A stretch of 64,000 nt of DNA, taken from Bacillota bacterium (GTDB lineage Bacteria; Bacillota; Clostridia; Oscillospirales; Ruminococcaceae). The notes under the pieces are model-generated. The model ran no database searches and was not told where the DNA came from. It worked only from the letters and a program-made list of their open reading frames with translations. Shown piece by piece: positions 16,814 through 24,594 of this stretch. The DNA is taken from assembly GCA_023457355.1 (NCBI GenBank), contig JAEWLW010000075.1:1-64000 (forward strand). The letters run 5' to 3'. The stretch's first letter is position 1. Each line of letters begins with the position of its first letter. The position numbers and the translations under genes were made by a program.

Positions 16814-17255
16814 GCGTCGAGGCGCACGAAATGCGCCGGATTGCTCGCTCCCAGGCGATAAAATGGGAAAGATTGTCCATTTTGATATTTTGGCGCCGTT
16901 AGAAAGCGCCCGTGGCTCTGACGAAAACCCTGCGCCAAAAGCGTCGGGTATTGGCAGGGACTATTTAACAAAGCCCGTTTCTTTTTAGGCAGGATTATAG
17001 TAGTAGTTATACAGCACCGTGCCATCCTCCAGCACAGCACGCCATATCATATAAATGAGATTGGCGTTGCAGCTAAGAGGCCAACGGTTCGCGCCCGATA
17101 TTGTACAGGGTAACTTTGTTAAGGCATCATATTCTATACCGCCATCAAAAACTCCCTTTGCTTCTTATTCGGAGGTATTGAAACTCTACCCTGAATATGT
17201 TAATATGCAATTGGCATATATTGCATTAAAAAATATAGGTTTTATGGGGGATTTT

Positions 17256-17921
17256 ATGGAAAACAGCCAAATTTTCTGCCACATCGATCATACTCTTTTA
17301 AAAGCCGTATCTACATGGGGCGACATTCAAAAACTATGTGATGAAGCTATTATATATCAAACTGCTTCTGTTTGTGTGCCGCCATCTTACGTTGCGCGCA
17401 TTCATCAGGCCTATGGTGACAAAATCAATATTTGTACCGTTATTGGCTTTCCTTTAGGCTACAATACCACCGAAACAAAAGTTGCGGAGGTTAAACAGGC
17501 AATTTTGGACGGCGCCAATGAAGTTGATATGGTCGTAAACCTTGGCAATGTCAAAAATGGCGATTTTGATGAGGTCACCGCTGAGATTGCGGCGCTTAAA
17601 AAGGCCTCGGGCGACAAAATACTAAAGGTTATTATTGAAACCTGTTATCTGACAGAAGAAGAAAAAATTGCATTATGCAAGTGCGTCACTGAGGGCGGCG
17701 CGGATTATATTAAAACCTCCACCGGGTTTGGTACCGGCGGTGCAACGGAGGCCGATGTACGTTTGTTTAAAAAACACATTGGAAAAAATGTAAAAATCAA
17801 GGCTGCCGGTGGCGTAAAAACCAAATCGGATCTTGAAATGTTCTTAAATGCGGGCTGCGAACGTATCGGTACTAGCTCTGCCATTTCCATTTTGGGCAAA
17901 GGCGAAGTAGACGCTTATTAA
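17256..17921 (+). CDS. deoC: deoxyribose-phosphate aldolase
   Basis: A 221-aa class I aldolase that splits 2-deoxyribose 5-phosphate into acetaldehyde and glyceraldehyde 3-phosphate, the last step of deoxynucleoside breakdown. The N-terminal IDHTLLKA, the lysine in LKVIIETC and the Schiff-base lysine in GADYIKTSTGF are all present, and the length is normal. ATG 17256 is chosen because it begins the conserved DeoC N-terminus and has GGGGGA just upstream; ATG 17244 is possible. It precedes a nucleoside ABC transporter, which fits a nucleoside salvage role. Codon and base use are more AT-rich than the sugar cassette. Confidence 0.95.
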   Translation: MENSQIFCHIDHTLLKAVSTWGDIQKLCDEAIIYQTASVCVPPSYVARIHQAYGDKINICTVIGFPLGYNTTETKVAEVKQAILDGANEVDMVVNLGNVKNGDFDEVTAEIAALKKASGDKILKVIIETCYLTEEEKIALCKCVTEGGADYIKTSTGFGTGGATEADVRLFKKHIGKNVKIKAAGGVKTKSDLEMFLNAGCERIGTSSAISILGKGEVDAY

Positions 17922-18028
17922 AGCCAATACCTTCAGCTGTTGCCATATGGTGTATCCAATGATTTGGGTATAAAAGTTAATTATTAAGCCGTTGGCTAAT
18001 AATAGTAAAATTTTGGAGGAAAAAACGT

Positions 18029-19162
18029 ATGAAAAGAATAGTAGCACTCATTCTGGGCGTTGTTCTTGCATTTTCTTTGACGGCTTGCGGTTCATCCAAG
18101 CCTGCACCGGCTTCAGAGCCGAATGCTGAATCTTCGGCGGCTCCTGTAAAATCCGAAGAAGGCAAATTTGAACTCGCACTGATCACCGATATCGGAACAA
18201 TCGATGATAAATCCTTTAACCAGGGCTCTTGGGAAGGCCTTAAGAAGTATGCTGAGGAAAATAATATCACGCACAAATACTACAAGCCCACCGAAAAGAG
18301 CACGGATGCTTATCTGTCGGCGATCGAATTAGCTGTAAAGGGTGGCGCAAAAGCTATTGTAACCCCGGGCTTCCTGTTTGAAGAGCCGGTGTTCATTGCT
18401 CAGGAAACTTATCCCGATGTAAAGTTTATCCTCATCGACGGCAATCCTCATAATGAGGATTACTCGGAATTCCGCACAGATAACAACACGGTTGGCATCC
18501 TGTATGCCGAGGAGCAGGCCGGCTATCTGGCAGGCTATGCGGCGGTGAAGGACGGCATGACCAAGCTCGGTTTCATCGGCGGTATGGCCGTTCCGGCTGT
18601 TGTACGTTTTGGTTATGGCTTTATTCAGGGTGCGGATGCCGCCGCGCAGGAGCTTGGTGTTAAAGTCTCAATGAATTATCACTACACCGGCGGTTTTGAT
18701 GCGACACCCGAAGCACAGACACTCGCAGCTTCTTGGTACCAGAATGGCACAGAAATTATTTTCGCTTGCGGCGGTGCCGTTGGCAACTCGGTTATGGCGG
18801 CAGCGGAGCAGGCAAAGGGCAAGGTTATCGGCGTTGACGTTGACCAGTCCGGCGAATCCCAAACGGTGATTACGTCCGCTATGAAGGGACTTGGCGTATC
18901 TGTTTATGACATGCTGAAGGCTTTTTATGACGGTTCTTTCCCGGGTGGGCAGGGCCTGGTATTCAATGCGGCGAATGACGGCGTAAGCCTGCCGATGGCA
19001 AATTCCAAGTTTGAAAAATTCTCACAGGCAGACTATGACGCACTTTATCAAAAATTGGCGGCGAACGAAATTGATATCACAAAGGATGCCGACAAGGACG
19101 GTAATAAGATTGAAATTACCGATTTAAAAACTTCTGCTGTTGAAACCACTTTTGTAGGCTAA
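18029..19162 (+). CDS. BMP-family nucleoside-binding lipoprotein
   Basis: A 377-aa substrate-binding lipoprotein of the basic membrane protein (BmpA/PnrA) family. The signal peptide ends in LTAC with Cys20 lipidated. The start of the mature domain reads LALITDIGTIDDKSFNQGSWEGL, the typical BMP motif, and a later FACGGAVGNSVMAAA segment lies in the binding cleft. Known members bind purine nucleosides and feed an ABC importer. GGAGG lies 9 nt before the start. The ATPase and two permeases follow, and deoC precedes it. Confidence 0.93.
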   Translation: MKRIVALILGVVLAFSLTACGSSKPAPASEPNAESSAAPVKSEEGKFELALITDIGTIDDKSFNQGSWEGLKKYAEENNITHKYYKPTEKSTDAYLSAIELAVKGGAKAIVTPGFLFEEPVFIAQETYPDVKFILIDGNPHNEDYSEFRTDNNTVGILYAEEQAGYLAGYAAVKDGMTKLGFIGGMAVPAVVRFGYGFIQGADAAAQELGVKVSMNYHYTGGFDATPEAQTLAASWYQNGTEIIFACGGAVGNSVMAAAEQAKGKVIGVDVDQSGESQTVITSAMKGLGVSVYDMLKAFYDGSFPGGQGLVFNAANDGVSLPMANSKFEKFSQADYDALYQKLAANEIDITKDADKDGNKIEITDLKTSAVETTFVG

Positions 19163-19184
19163 CACAAACCCCGTTAACAGCTTT

Positions 19185-19236
19185 ATGGGAAGGAACTCCG
19201 CAGAATGGGCGCTGAGCTCCTTCCCATTTTCTTTAA
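19185..19236 (+). terminator. terminator after BMP lipoprotein gene
   Basis: A 14-bp imperfect stem (ATGGGAAGGAACTC with GAGCTCCTTCCCAT, one mismatch) is followed by TTTTCTTT. It lies between the binding-protein gene and the ABC ATPase gene. Partial termination here would keep the binding protein in excess over the membrane parts, a common design. The stretch to 19443 shows nothing else. Confidence 0.65.
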
Positions 19237-19443
19237 CCGAAGCTGATACATCATCAGGATAAAGATGTTTTTTGAGAACAGCCCGGCTGTGCCGTGCCGG
19301 TTTTTTCGCAGGCGGAAGAGACCATCTCATAAAAATTCCGTGCTAAAAATGCTGTTTTACGATTTTTAGACGGAGTTCGCAGAAAACGTCAAATCACCAC
19401 GGAAACCGCTTTAAACTAAGTGAAAACGCCAGAGGTGAAAAGT

Positions 19444-20970
19444 ATGGACTATATTATTGAAATGGTTGGTATTACCAAAATATTCCCCGGCATCATTGCA
19501 AACGATGATGTAACCCTTCAGCTTAAAAACGGCGAAATTCATGCATTGCTTGGCGAAAACGGCGCGGGGAAATCAACACTGATGAGTGTTCTGTTTGGCA
19601 TGTATCAACCGGAAAAAGGTATTATTAAGAAAAATGGCCAGCAGGTAAAAATCAGCGACCCGAACGACGCAAACAGGCTGGGCATCGGCATGGTACATCA
19701 GCACTTTAAACTGGTTCATAATTTTACGGTGCTCGAAAATATTATTTTGGGCGTTGAAACAACCAGAGGCGGCTTTTTAAAAATGGATAAGGCGCGCGAA
19801 AAAGTGATTGCCTTATCGGACCGTTATGGGCTGAAGGTTGACCCCGATGCCCGCATTTCTGAAATTACCGTCGGTATGCAGCAGCGCGTTGAAATCTTAA
19901 AAATGCTTTACCGTGAGAACGAAATTTTAATTTTTGACGAACCTACGGCAGTACTTACGCCGCAGGAGATCGATGAATTCATGAAAATCATGAAGAGTCT
20001 TGCGCACGAGGGAAAATCCATTTTGTTCATCAGTCATAAACTCAATGAAATTAAAGCGGTTGCAGACCGCTGCACCGTACTGCGCAAAGGCAAATACGTC
20101 GGCACGGTGGATGTATCCCAAACCAGCAAGGAACAAATGTCTGAAATGATGGTAGGCCGAAAAGTTAACCTGCAAATCGATAAAAGAGATGTAAAGCCCG
20201 GGGATGTTCTCGTCGAGGTTCAAAACCTCAGCATAAAAAACCGCGTTTCAGAAAAAATGGTGGTTCAAAATGTCTCCCTTTCGGTGCACGCCGGGGAGAT
20301 TGTATGTGTGGCGGGTATTGACGGCAATGGCCAGAGCGAGCTTGTCTATGCGCTTACAGGTCTTATTCATCAGGACGCCGGCTCTATTCGATTAAACGGT
20401 AAGGACATTACACAGGCATCCATACGTGAACGCAACGTCAGTGGCATGGGGCATATTCCGGAAGACCGCCATAAGCACGGCCTGGTGCTTGATTACAATC
20501 TGGCGTATAATCTTGTGTTGCAAAGTTATTTTTCTCCGCGCTTTCAACGGAATGGTTTCCTGAAATACGACGAAATTTATAAATATGCCGATTCACTTAT
20601 TGATAAGTTTGATATACGAAGCGGGCAGGGGGCGCACACCATTGCAAGAAGCATGTCTGGGGGGAACCAGCAAAAGGCGATTATTGCACGTGAGATTGAC
20701 CGTATCCCCGAACTGCTTATAGCCGTGCAGCCAACCCGTGGTCTGGATGTTGGCGCAATCGAATATATTCACAAAAAATTAATCGCCGAGCGCGACAAAG
20801 GCAAGGGTATTCTGCTCGTTTCGTTGGAGCTTGACGAGGTAATGAATATCAGCGACCGTATTCTCGTTATCTATGAGGGCGAAATTGTCGCCGACCTGAA
20901 TGCCAAAGAAGTAACTGTTCAGGAGCTTGGGCTTTATATGTCAGGGTCGAAAAGAGGTGTGGAGCAATGA
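19444..20970 (+). CDS. nucleoside ABC transporter ATP-binding protein (double domain)
   Basis: A 508-aa protein with two fused ABC ATPase domains, as in the RbsA/YufO family. The first domain has Walker A GENGAGKSTL, a Q-loop in the GMVHQHFKLV region and Walker B ILIFDEPTAVL. The second has a degenerate Walker A (AGIDGNGQSEL) and an intact signature SGGNQQKAIIAREI, the usual asymmetry of this group. It energises import by the two permeases that follow. ATG 19444 is preferred over GTG 19420 because AGAGGTGA lies between them. The stop overlaps the next gene by ATGA. Confidence 0.94.
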   Translation: MDYIIEMVGITKIFPGIIANDDVTLQLKNGEIHALLGENGAGKSTLMSVLFGMYQPEKGIIKKNGQQVKISDPNDANRLGIGMVHQHFKLVHNFTVLENIILGVETTRGGFLKMDKAREKVIALSDRYGLKVDPDARISEITVGMQQRVEILKMLYRENEILIFDEPTAVLTPQEIDEFMKIMKSLAHEGKSILFISHKLNEIKAVADRCTVLRKGKYVGTVDVSQTSKEQMSEMMVGRKVNLQIDKRDVKPGDVLVEVQNLSIKNRVSEKMVVQNVSLSVHAGEIVCVAGIDGNGQSELVYALTGLIHQDAGSIRLNGKDITQASIRERNVSGMGHIPEDRHKHGLVLDYNLAYNLVLQSYFSPRFQRNGFLKYDEIYKYADSLIDKFDIRSGQGAHTIARSMSGGNQQKAIIAREIDRIPELLIAVQPTRGLDVGAIEYIHKKLIAERDKGKGILLVSLELDEVMNISDRILVIYEGEIVADLNAKEVTVQELGLYMSGSKRGVEQ

Positions 20971-22160
20971 AAAACCGGGAAAAAGTCATTCCTTCTCATG
21001 CGGGGCGCTATTACAATCGGCTTTTGAACACCGAAAGTTTTTCAAGTTTCCTATCTTCATTAATGGCGGTGGCCATTGGCTTGCTGGTTGGATTTATTGT
21101 TTTGCTGGTGAGTAATCCAGCGCAGGCACTGGGCGGTTTTTCAAAAATTCTCATGGGCGGCTTTGCCGACATGAAAAACCTCGGCCAGGTATTTTATTTT
21201 GCCACACCCATTATTATGACGGGCCTCTCGGTTGGTTTTGCAAATAAAACAGGGCTGTTCAACATCGGTGCCGCCGGGCAGTTTATTATCGGCGCCTATG
21301 CCGCTGTTTATGTCGGCGTCAAGTGGACCTTTCTCCCCGGTGCGGCGCACTGGCTTGTTGCGCTTTTGATGGCAATGATCGCAGGCGCTCTCTGGGGACT
21401 CCTCCCCGGTGTTTTAAACGCTTATCGCAACGTCAACATCGTTATTTCGTGCATCATAATGAATTATATCGGCATGTATACCGTGAATTATCTGGTGACG
21501 GAGACGATTTTTGACTCGTTAAAAAATCAGTCCAAACGCGTTGCCGCAACGGCCATTATCCCCAAAATGGGGCTCAACCAGATCTTTAAAACCGGCAACA
21601 GCGCATCAAGCGTCAATGCAGGCATTTTTATCGCAATTTTAATCGGCATCGTTATTTATATTGTTTTAAACAAAACCCAATTTGGTTTTGAACTGAAAGC
21701 ATGCGGGTATAATCGCGATGCATGTAAATATGCCGGCATTAATGAAAAGCGCAACATCGTATTTTCCATGATGATTGCGGGCGCGCTTGCCGCTTTGGGC
21801 GGTGCCCTTTTATATCTGGCGGGTTCGGGGAAAGGAATTGAGGTTTTAGACGTTTTGGCGGCAGAGGGCTTCAACGGTATTCCTGTTGCGCTTCTCGGCC
21901 TGAACAACCCGATCGCCATCATCTTCTCCGGCATTTTCATCGCCTATTTGAATGTTGGCGGATTTAACATGCAGCTGTACGATTTCGTTCCGCAGGTCAT
22001 CGAAATTATTATTTCGGTCATCATTTATTTCAGCGCATTTGCTTTGCTGCTAAAAGGATTGATCCAATCCGTCCATCGTCAGAATAATCGCGATTCTTCA
22101 AATGCAAACACACAACCGCATCCAGATTCGATAAGCGGCGCGGAAGGAGGAAATGAATAA
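20967..22160 (+). CDS. nucleoside ABC transporter permease 1
   Basis: A 397-aa membrane protein of the BPD_transp_2 family (YufP-like), with about ten hydrophobic segments. GLSVGFANKTGLFNIGAAGQF near residue 85 is a family hallmark. The last 40 residues are a polar tail rich in Asn, Ser and Gly, longer than usual. It pairs with the next permease to form the translocation pore. It is translationally coupled to both neighbours, overlapping the ATPase by 4 bp and the next permease by 1 bp. Confidence 0.93.
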   Translation: MKNREKVIPSHAGRYYNRLLNTESFSSFLSSLMAVAIGLLVGFIVLLVSNPAQALGGFSKILMGGFADMKNLGQVFYFATPIIMTGLSVGFANKTGLFNIGAAGQFIIGAYAAVYVGVKWTFLPGAAHWLVALLMAMIAGALWGLLPGVLNAYRNVNIVISCIIMNYIGMYTVNYLVTETIFDSLKNQSKRVAATAIIPKMGLNQIFKTGNSASSVNAGIFIAILIGIVIYIVLNKTQFGFELKACGYNRDACKYAGINEKRNIVFSMMIAGALAALGGALLYLAGSGKGIEVLDVLAAEGFNGIPVALLGLNNPIAIIFSGIFIAYLNVGGFNMQLYDFVPQVIEIIISVIIYFSAFALLLKGLIQSVHRQNNRDSSNANTQPHPDSISGAEGGNE

Positions 22161-23113
22161 TGCAAACCCTTTATTTTTTAATCCAGCAGATGATGTTTTT
22201 TTCAATTCCGCTGCTTATCGTTGCACTGGGCGCCATGTTCTCGGAACGGAGCGGCGTTTGGAACATTGCGCTTGAAGGCATTATGATTATCGGCGCGTTC
22301 ACCAGTATTTTATTTATCAGTATGTTCCAGTCGCAGCTGCCCGGTCAGCCTGTTTTGCTTATTGCCATTGTTATCGCCGCGGCAACCGGGTGCATCGTTT
22401 CACTGGCACACGCTTATGCGGCCATCAACATGAAAGCGGATCAAACCATCAGCGGCACCGCAATCAACATGTTCGCACCGGCATTTGCTATTTATGTAGC
22501 CCGAATGATTCGCACCGTTCAGCAAATACCGTTTAACAATGAGTTTCGTATTGAAAGCGTCCCTGTACTGGGCGATATTCCGGTGATCGGGGATATATTC
22601 TTTAAAAACACCTACATTACAACTTATCTGGGCTTTCTTATTTTAATTATTTCCTCAATTGCACTGTATAAAACCAGATTTGGCCTTCGCCTGCGCGCCT
22701 GTGGTGAACATCCCCATGCGGCGGATTCCGTCGGTATCAACGTTTATAAAATGCGCTATATTGGTGTTATGATATCCGGTGCATTGGGGGGGATTGGCGG
22801 GCTGGTATTCGTTATTCCAACCTCTACAAACTTTAACGCATCGGTATCCGGCTACGGATTCCTCGCCCTCGCCGTCCTTATCTTTGGCCAATGGAAGCCT
22901 GCCCGCATTTTATTTGCAGCGTTTTTCTTCGGCCTTATGAAGACGATAGCGTCGGCATATTCGGGAATTCCTTTCCTTGCAGCCAACCCCATTCCAAACG
23001 AAATATACAAAATGTTCCCTTATATTGCAACCTTAATCGTTTTGGCGTTTACTTCTAAAAACTCCATGGCGCCGAAAGCTTCGGGTATTCCATACGATAA
23101 GGGCAGCAGATAG
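22160..23113 (+). CDS. nucleoside ABC transporter permease 2
   Basis: A 317-aa BPD_transp_2 family permease (YufQ-like) with eight or nine hydrophobic segments. Typical motifs are MFSERSGVWNIALEGIMIIGAF at the N-terminus and LRACGEHPHAADSVGINVYKMRY in the cytoplasmic loop that contacts the ATPase. GGAGGAAATGAATA precedes the ATG, which overlaps the previous stop (TAATG). It ends the operon, and a clear terminator follows. Confidence 0.93.
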   Translation: MQTLYFLIQQMMFFSIPLLIVALGAMFSERSGVWNIALEGIMIIGAFTSILFISMFQSQLPGQPVLLIAIVIAAATGCIVSLAHAYAAINMKADQTISGTAINMFAPAFAIYVARMIRTVQQIPFNNEFRIESVPVLGDIPVIGDIFFKNTYITTYLGFLILIISSIALYKTRFGLRLRACGEHPHAADSVGINVYKMRYIGVMISGALGGIGGLVFVIPTSTNFNASVSGYGFLALAVLIFGQWKPARILFAAFFFGLMKTIASAYSGIPFLAANPIPNEIYKMFPYIATLIVLAFTSKNSMAPKASGIPYDKGSR

Positions 23114-23146
23114 TATAAGCGCGTTTGCTGTTGCATACTGCATAAA

Positions 23147-23185
23147 AGAGAAGGCCGCTTTTAAACCGGCCTTCTCTGTTTTTTT
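23147..23185 (+). terminator. terminator of the nucleoside ABC operon
   Basis: A perfect 11-bp stem (AGAGAAGGCCG with CGGCCTTCTCT) with a 9-nt loop is followed by seven T residues (23179-23185). It separates convergent operons. Confidence 0.85.
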
Positions 23186-23294
23186 AATGGATTGGCGCAG
23201 GGGCCGGGCCCGCCAACACGACAACACAGTGAGGCGCAACGGCAAAGACGGTTCGATTTTTAAGCTTTGGATATGATCGAAGAGTTAAAACCTG

Positions 23295-23768
23295 TCAGGA
23301 CGATTCATACATCATGTGCACCGCCTTGCGGATTTCCTGATAGCTGGTGCAGCGGCATATATTGGACTGCAGCCACTCCTCGATGATATATTCTTCCGGC
23401 AAAACCGGCTGTTGCGTTTTAAGCGCGTGGCACACCATTAAAAAGCCGGATGTGCAGTAACCGCACTGAAACGCATTTGCCTCTACGAAGGATTTTTGAA
23501 CCGTCGCTGTGTCTCCAAGGCCCTCCACCGTTAAAAGGGTGTGTCCCTGCGCTTCAACGGCAAGAACCAGACAGGATTTTACAGGCCAGCCATCCATGAT
23601 AATGGTGCAGGCCCCACAATCCCCGTTCTTGCAACCGGGCTTCGCACCGGTCAGCCCCAATTGCCCGCGCAGTACGTCCAGCAAAATATCCGAGGGCCGC
23701 ACAGCCAGTTCATACGTTTCGCCGTTCACTTGAAGCGAAATAATTGTTTTACCATCATATCTTACCAC
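23295..23768 (-). CDS. xanthine dehydrogenase family, 2Fe-2S subunit
   Basis: A 157-aa iron-sulfur subunit of a molybdenum hydroxylase. The N-terminal plant-type ferredoxin cluster motif is GCKNGDCGACT with a later cysteine, and the second helical 2Fe-2S domain has FQCGYCTSGF and NICRCTSY. All eight cysteines are present. It carries electrons from the Mo site to FAD. The GTG at 23768 is preferred because GGAGG lies 9 nt upstream. A longer frame to 23828 would only extend into the FAD-subunit gene. It overlaps that gene by 14 bp and is last in a Mo-FAD-FeS operon. Confidence 0.92.
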   Translation of the reverse strand: MVRYDGKTIISLQVNGETYELAVRPSDILLDVLRGQLGLTGAKPGCKNGDCGACTIIMDGWPVKSCLVLAVEAQGHTLLTVEGLGDTATVQKSFVEANAFQCGYCTSGFLMVCHALKTQQPVLPEEYIIEEWLQSNICRCTSYQEIRKAVHMMYESS

Positions 23769-24594
23769 TTTCCCAATCCTCCAAAAGCGTGCACAGCGTG
23801 TTTTGCAACACAAAAACACGGTACGCACCCGAACCTTCTACGTCGCCATAAGCCGCCTCGGGTAACAGGCCGATCGCTTTTTCCGAGCGGGTTGCGCACG
23901 GCATGCTGCGGTCGTTTAAAACGGCTTCAATCTCTTCGCTGCGAAACGGATAAGAACAGATTCCCGAAAAGGCGATGCGCAGGCGGCCCTCCTTCCAGAT
24001 GGCCGCCGCTGATACCAGCGGATAATCTATTTTTTCATTTTCCGTTTTTTTGATATGTGCATGACGGGCGTGCAGCGCCCAATCGGGAATGTGGACCTGC
24101 ACAATAAATTCGCCGGGTTTTAGCTTTGTGCTACCGGGGAATAGCTGCTCAAAGGCAACCATCCGCCGCCCTTCGGGCCCCATCAGGGTGACTTGGGCAT
24201 CCGAAAGCAGAAGCGGCAGACTGGTCTCGCGATAGATGATGGTTCCGCACAGGTTTCCGCCCAAGGTGATGCGGCACTGGTTGGTGTGGTCGGCGATACG
24301 GCCACAGGCCAGTATAAGCAAAGGGAACAACTGGGATTCCTTGATTTGGTTGAGCGTGCACGCCGCACCAATATGCAGCGTGCTTTTTTGAATCTCAAGC
24401 CGGGTGCATTCCGGAATGGCCTTAATGTCGATCACCGCGTCCGGGCGGATGCTGCCCGCCCTGCACATCGTAATAATTTCGCTGCCGCCGGCGTAATAGA
24501 CGGTTTTTTTCCCCGCTGTTTGCAACTGGATAAACAACTCGGCGGCCTCAGCCAAAGTATCCGGTCGGCAATAGATAAAATCAAACGGAATCAT
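23755..24594 (-). CDS. xanthine dehydrogenase family, FAD-binding subunit
   Basis: A 279-aa FAD subunit (CO dehydrogenase flavoprotein family). The N-terminal FAD motif reads YYAGGSEIITMCRAG (family A-G-G-T/S-D/E), and TLGGNLCGTIIYRETSLPLLL is the second FAD-contact region. The C-terminal domain is slightly short. ATG 24594 overlaps the stop of the large subunit (ATGA) and has AGGGAG upstream, so it is preferred over ATG 24621. It accepts electrons from the iron-sulfur subunit. Confidence 0.9.
   Translation of the reverse strand: MIPFDFIYCRPDTLAEAAELFIQLQTAGKKTVYYAGGSEIITMCRAGSIRPDAVIDIKAIPECTRLEIQKSTLHIGAACTLNQIKESQLFPLLILACGRIADHTNQCRITLGGNLCGTIIYRETSLPLLLSDAQVTLMGPEGRRMVAFEQLFPGSTKLKPGEFIVQVHIPDWALHARHAHIKKTENEKIDYPLVSAAAIWKEGRLRIAFSGICSYPFRSEEIEAVLNDRSMPCATRSEKAIGLLPEAAYGDVEGSGAYRVFVLQNTLCTLLEDWESGKI

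Larger units (their letters stand above)
16607..17255. other. gene-free stretch between sugar cassette and deoC
   Basis: About 650 bp holding two hairpin terminators and no convincing gene. The plus-strand frame upstream of deoC is open from 17055, but it lacks a ribosome-binding site and DeoC homology. A minus-strand frame ending near 16988 reads like a short protein tail (WPLSCNANLIYMIW, DGTVLYNYYYNPA) but is interrupted upstream by stops. It may be a decayed gene remnant; no family could be assigned. Confidence 0.5.

Noticed and set aside
17055..17255. N-terminal extension of DeoC (67 residues)
   Set aside because: No ribosome-binding site and no similarity to DeoC; normal-length DeoC starts at 17256.
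17922..18028. Purine riboswitch before the nucleoside transporter
   Set aside because: The three-way-junction core sequences are absent in this short AT-rich gap.
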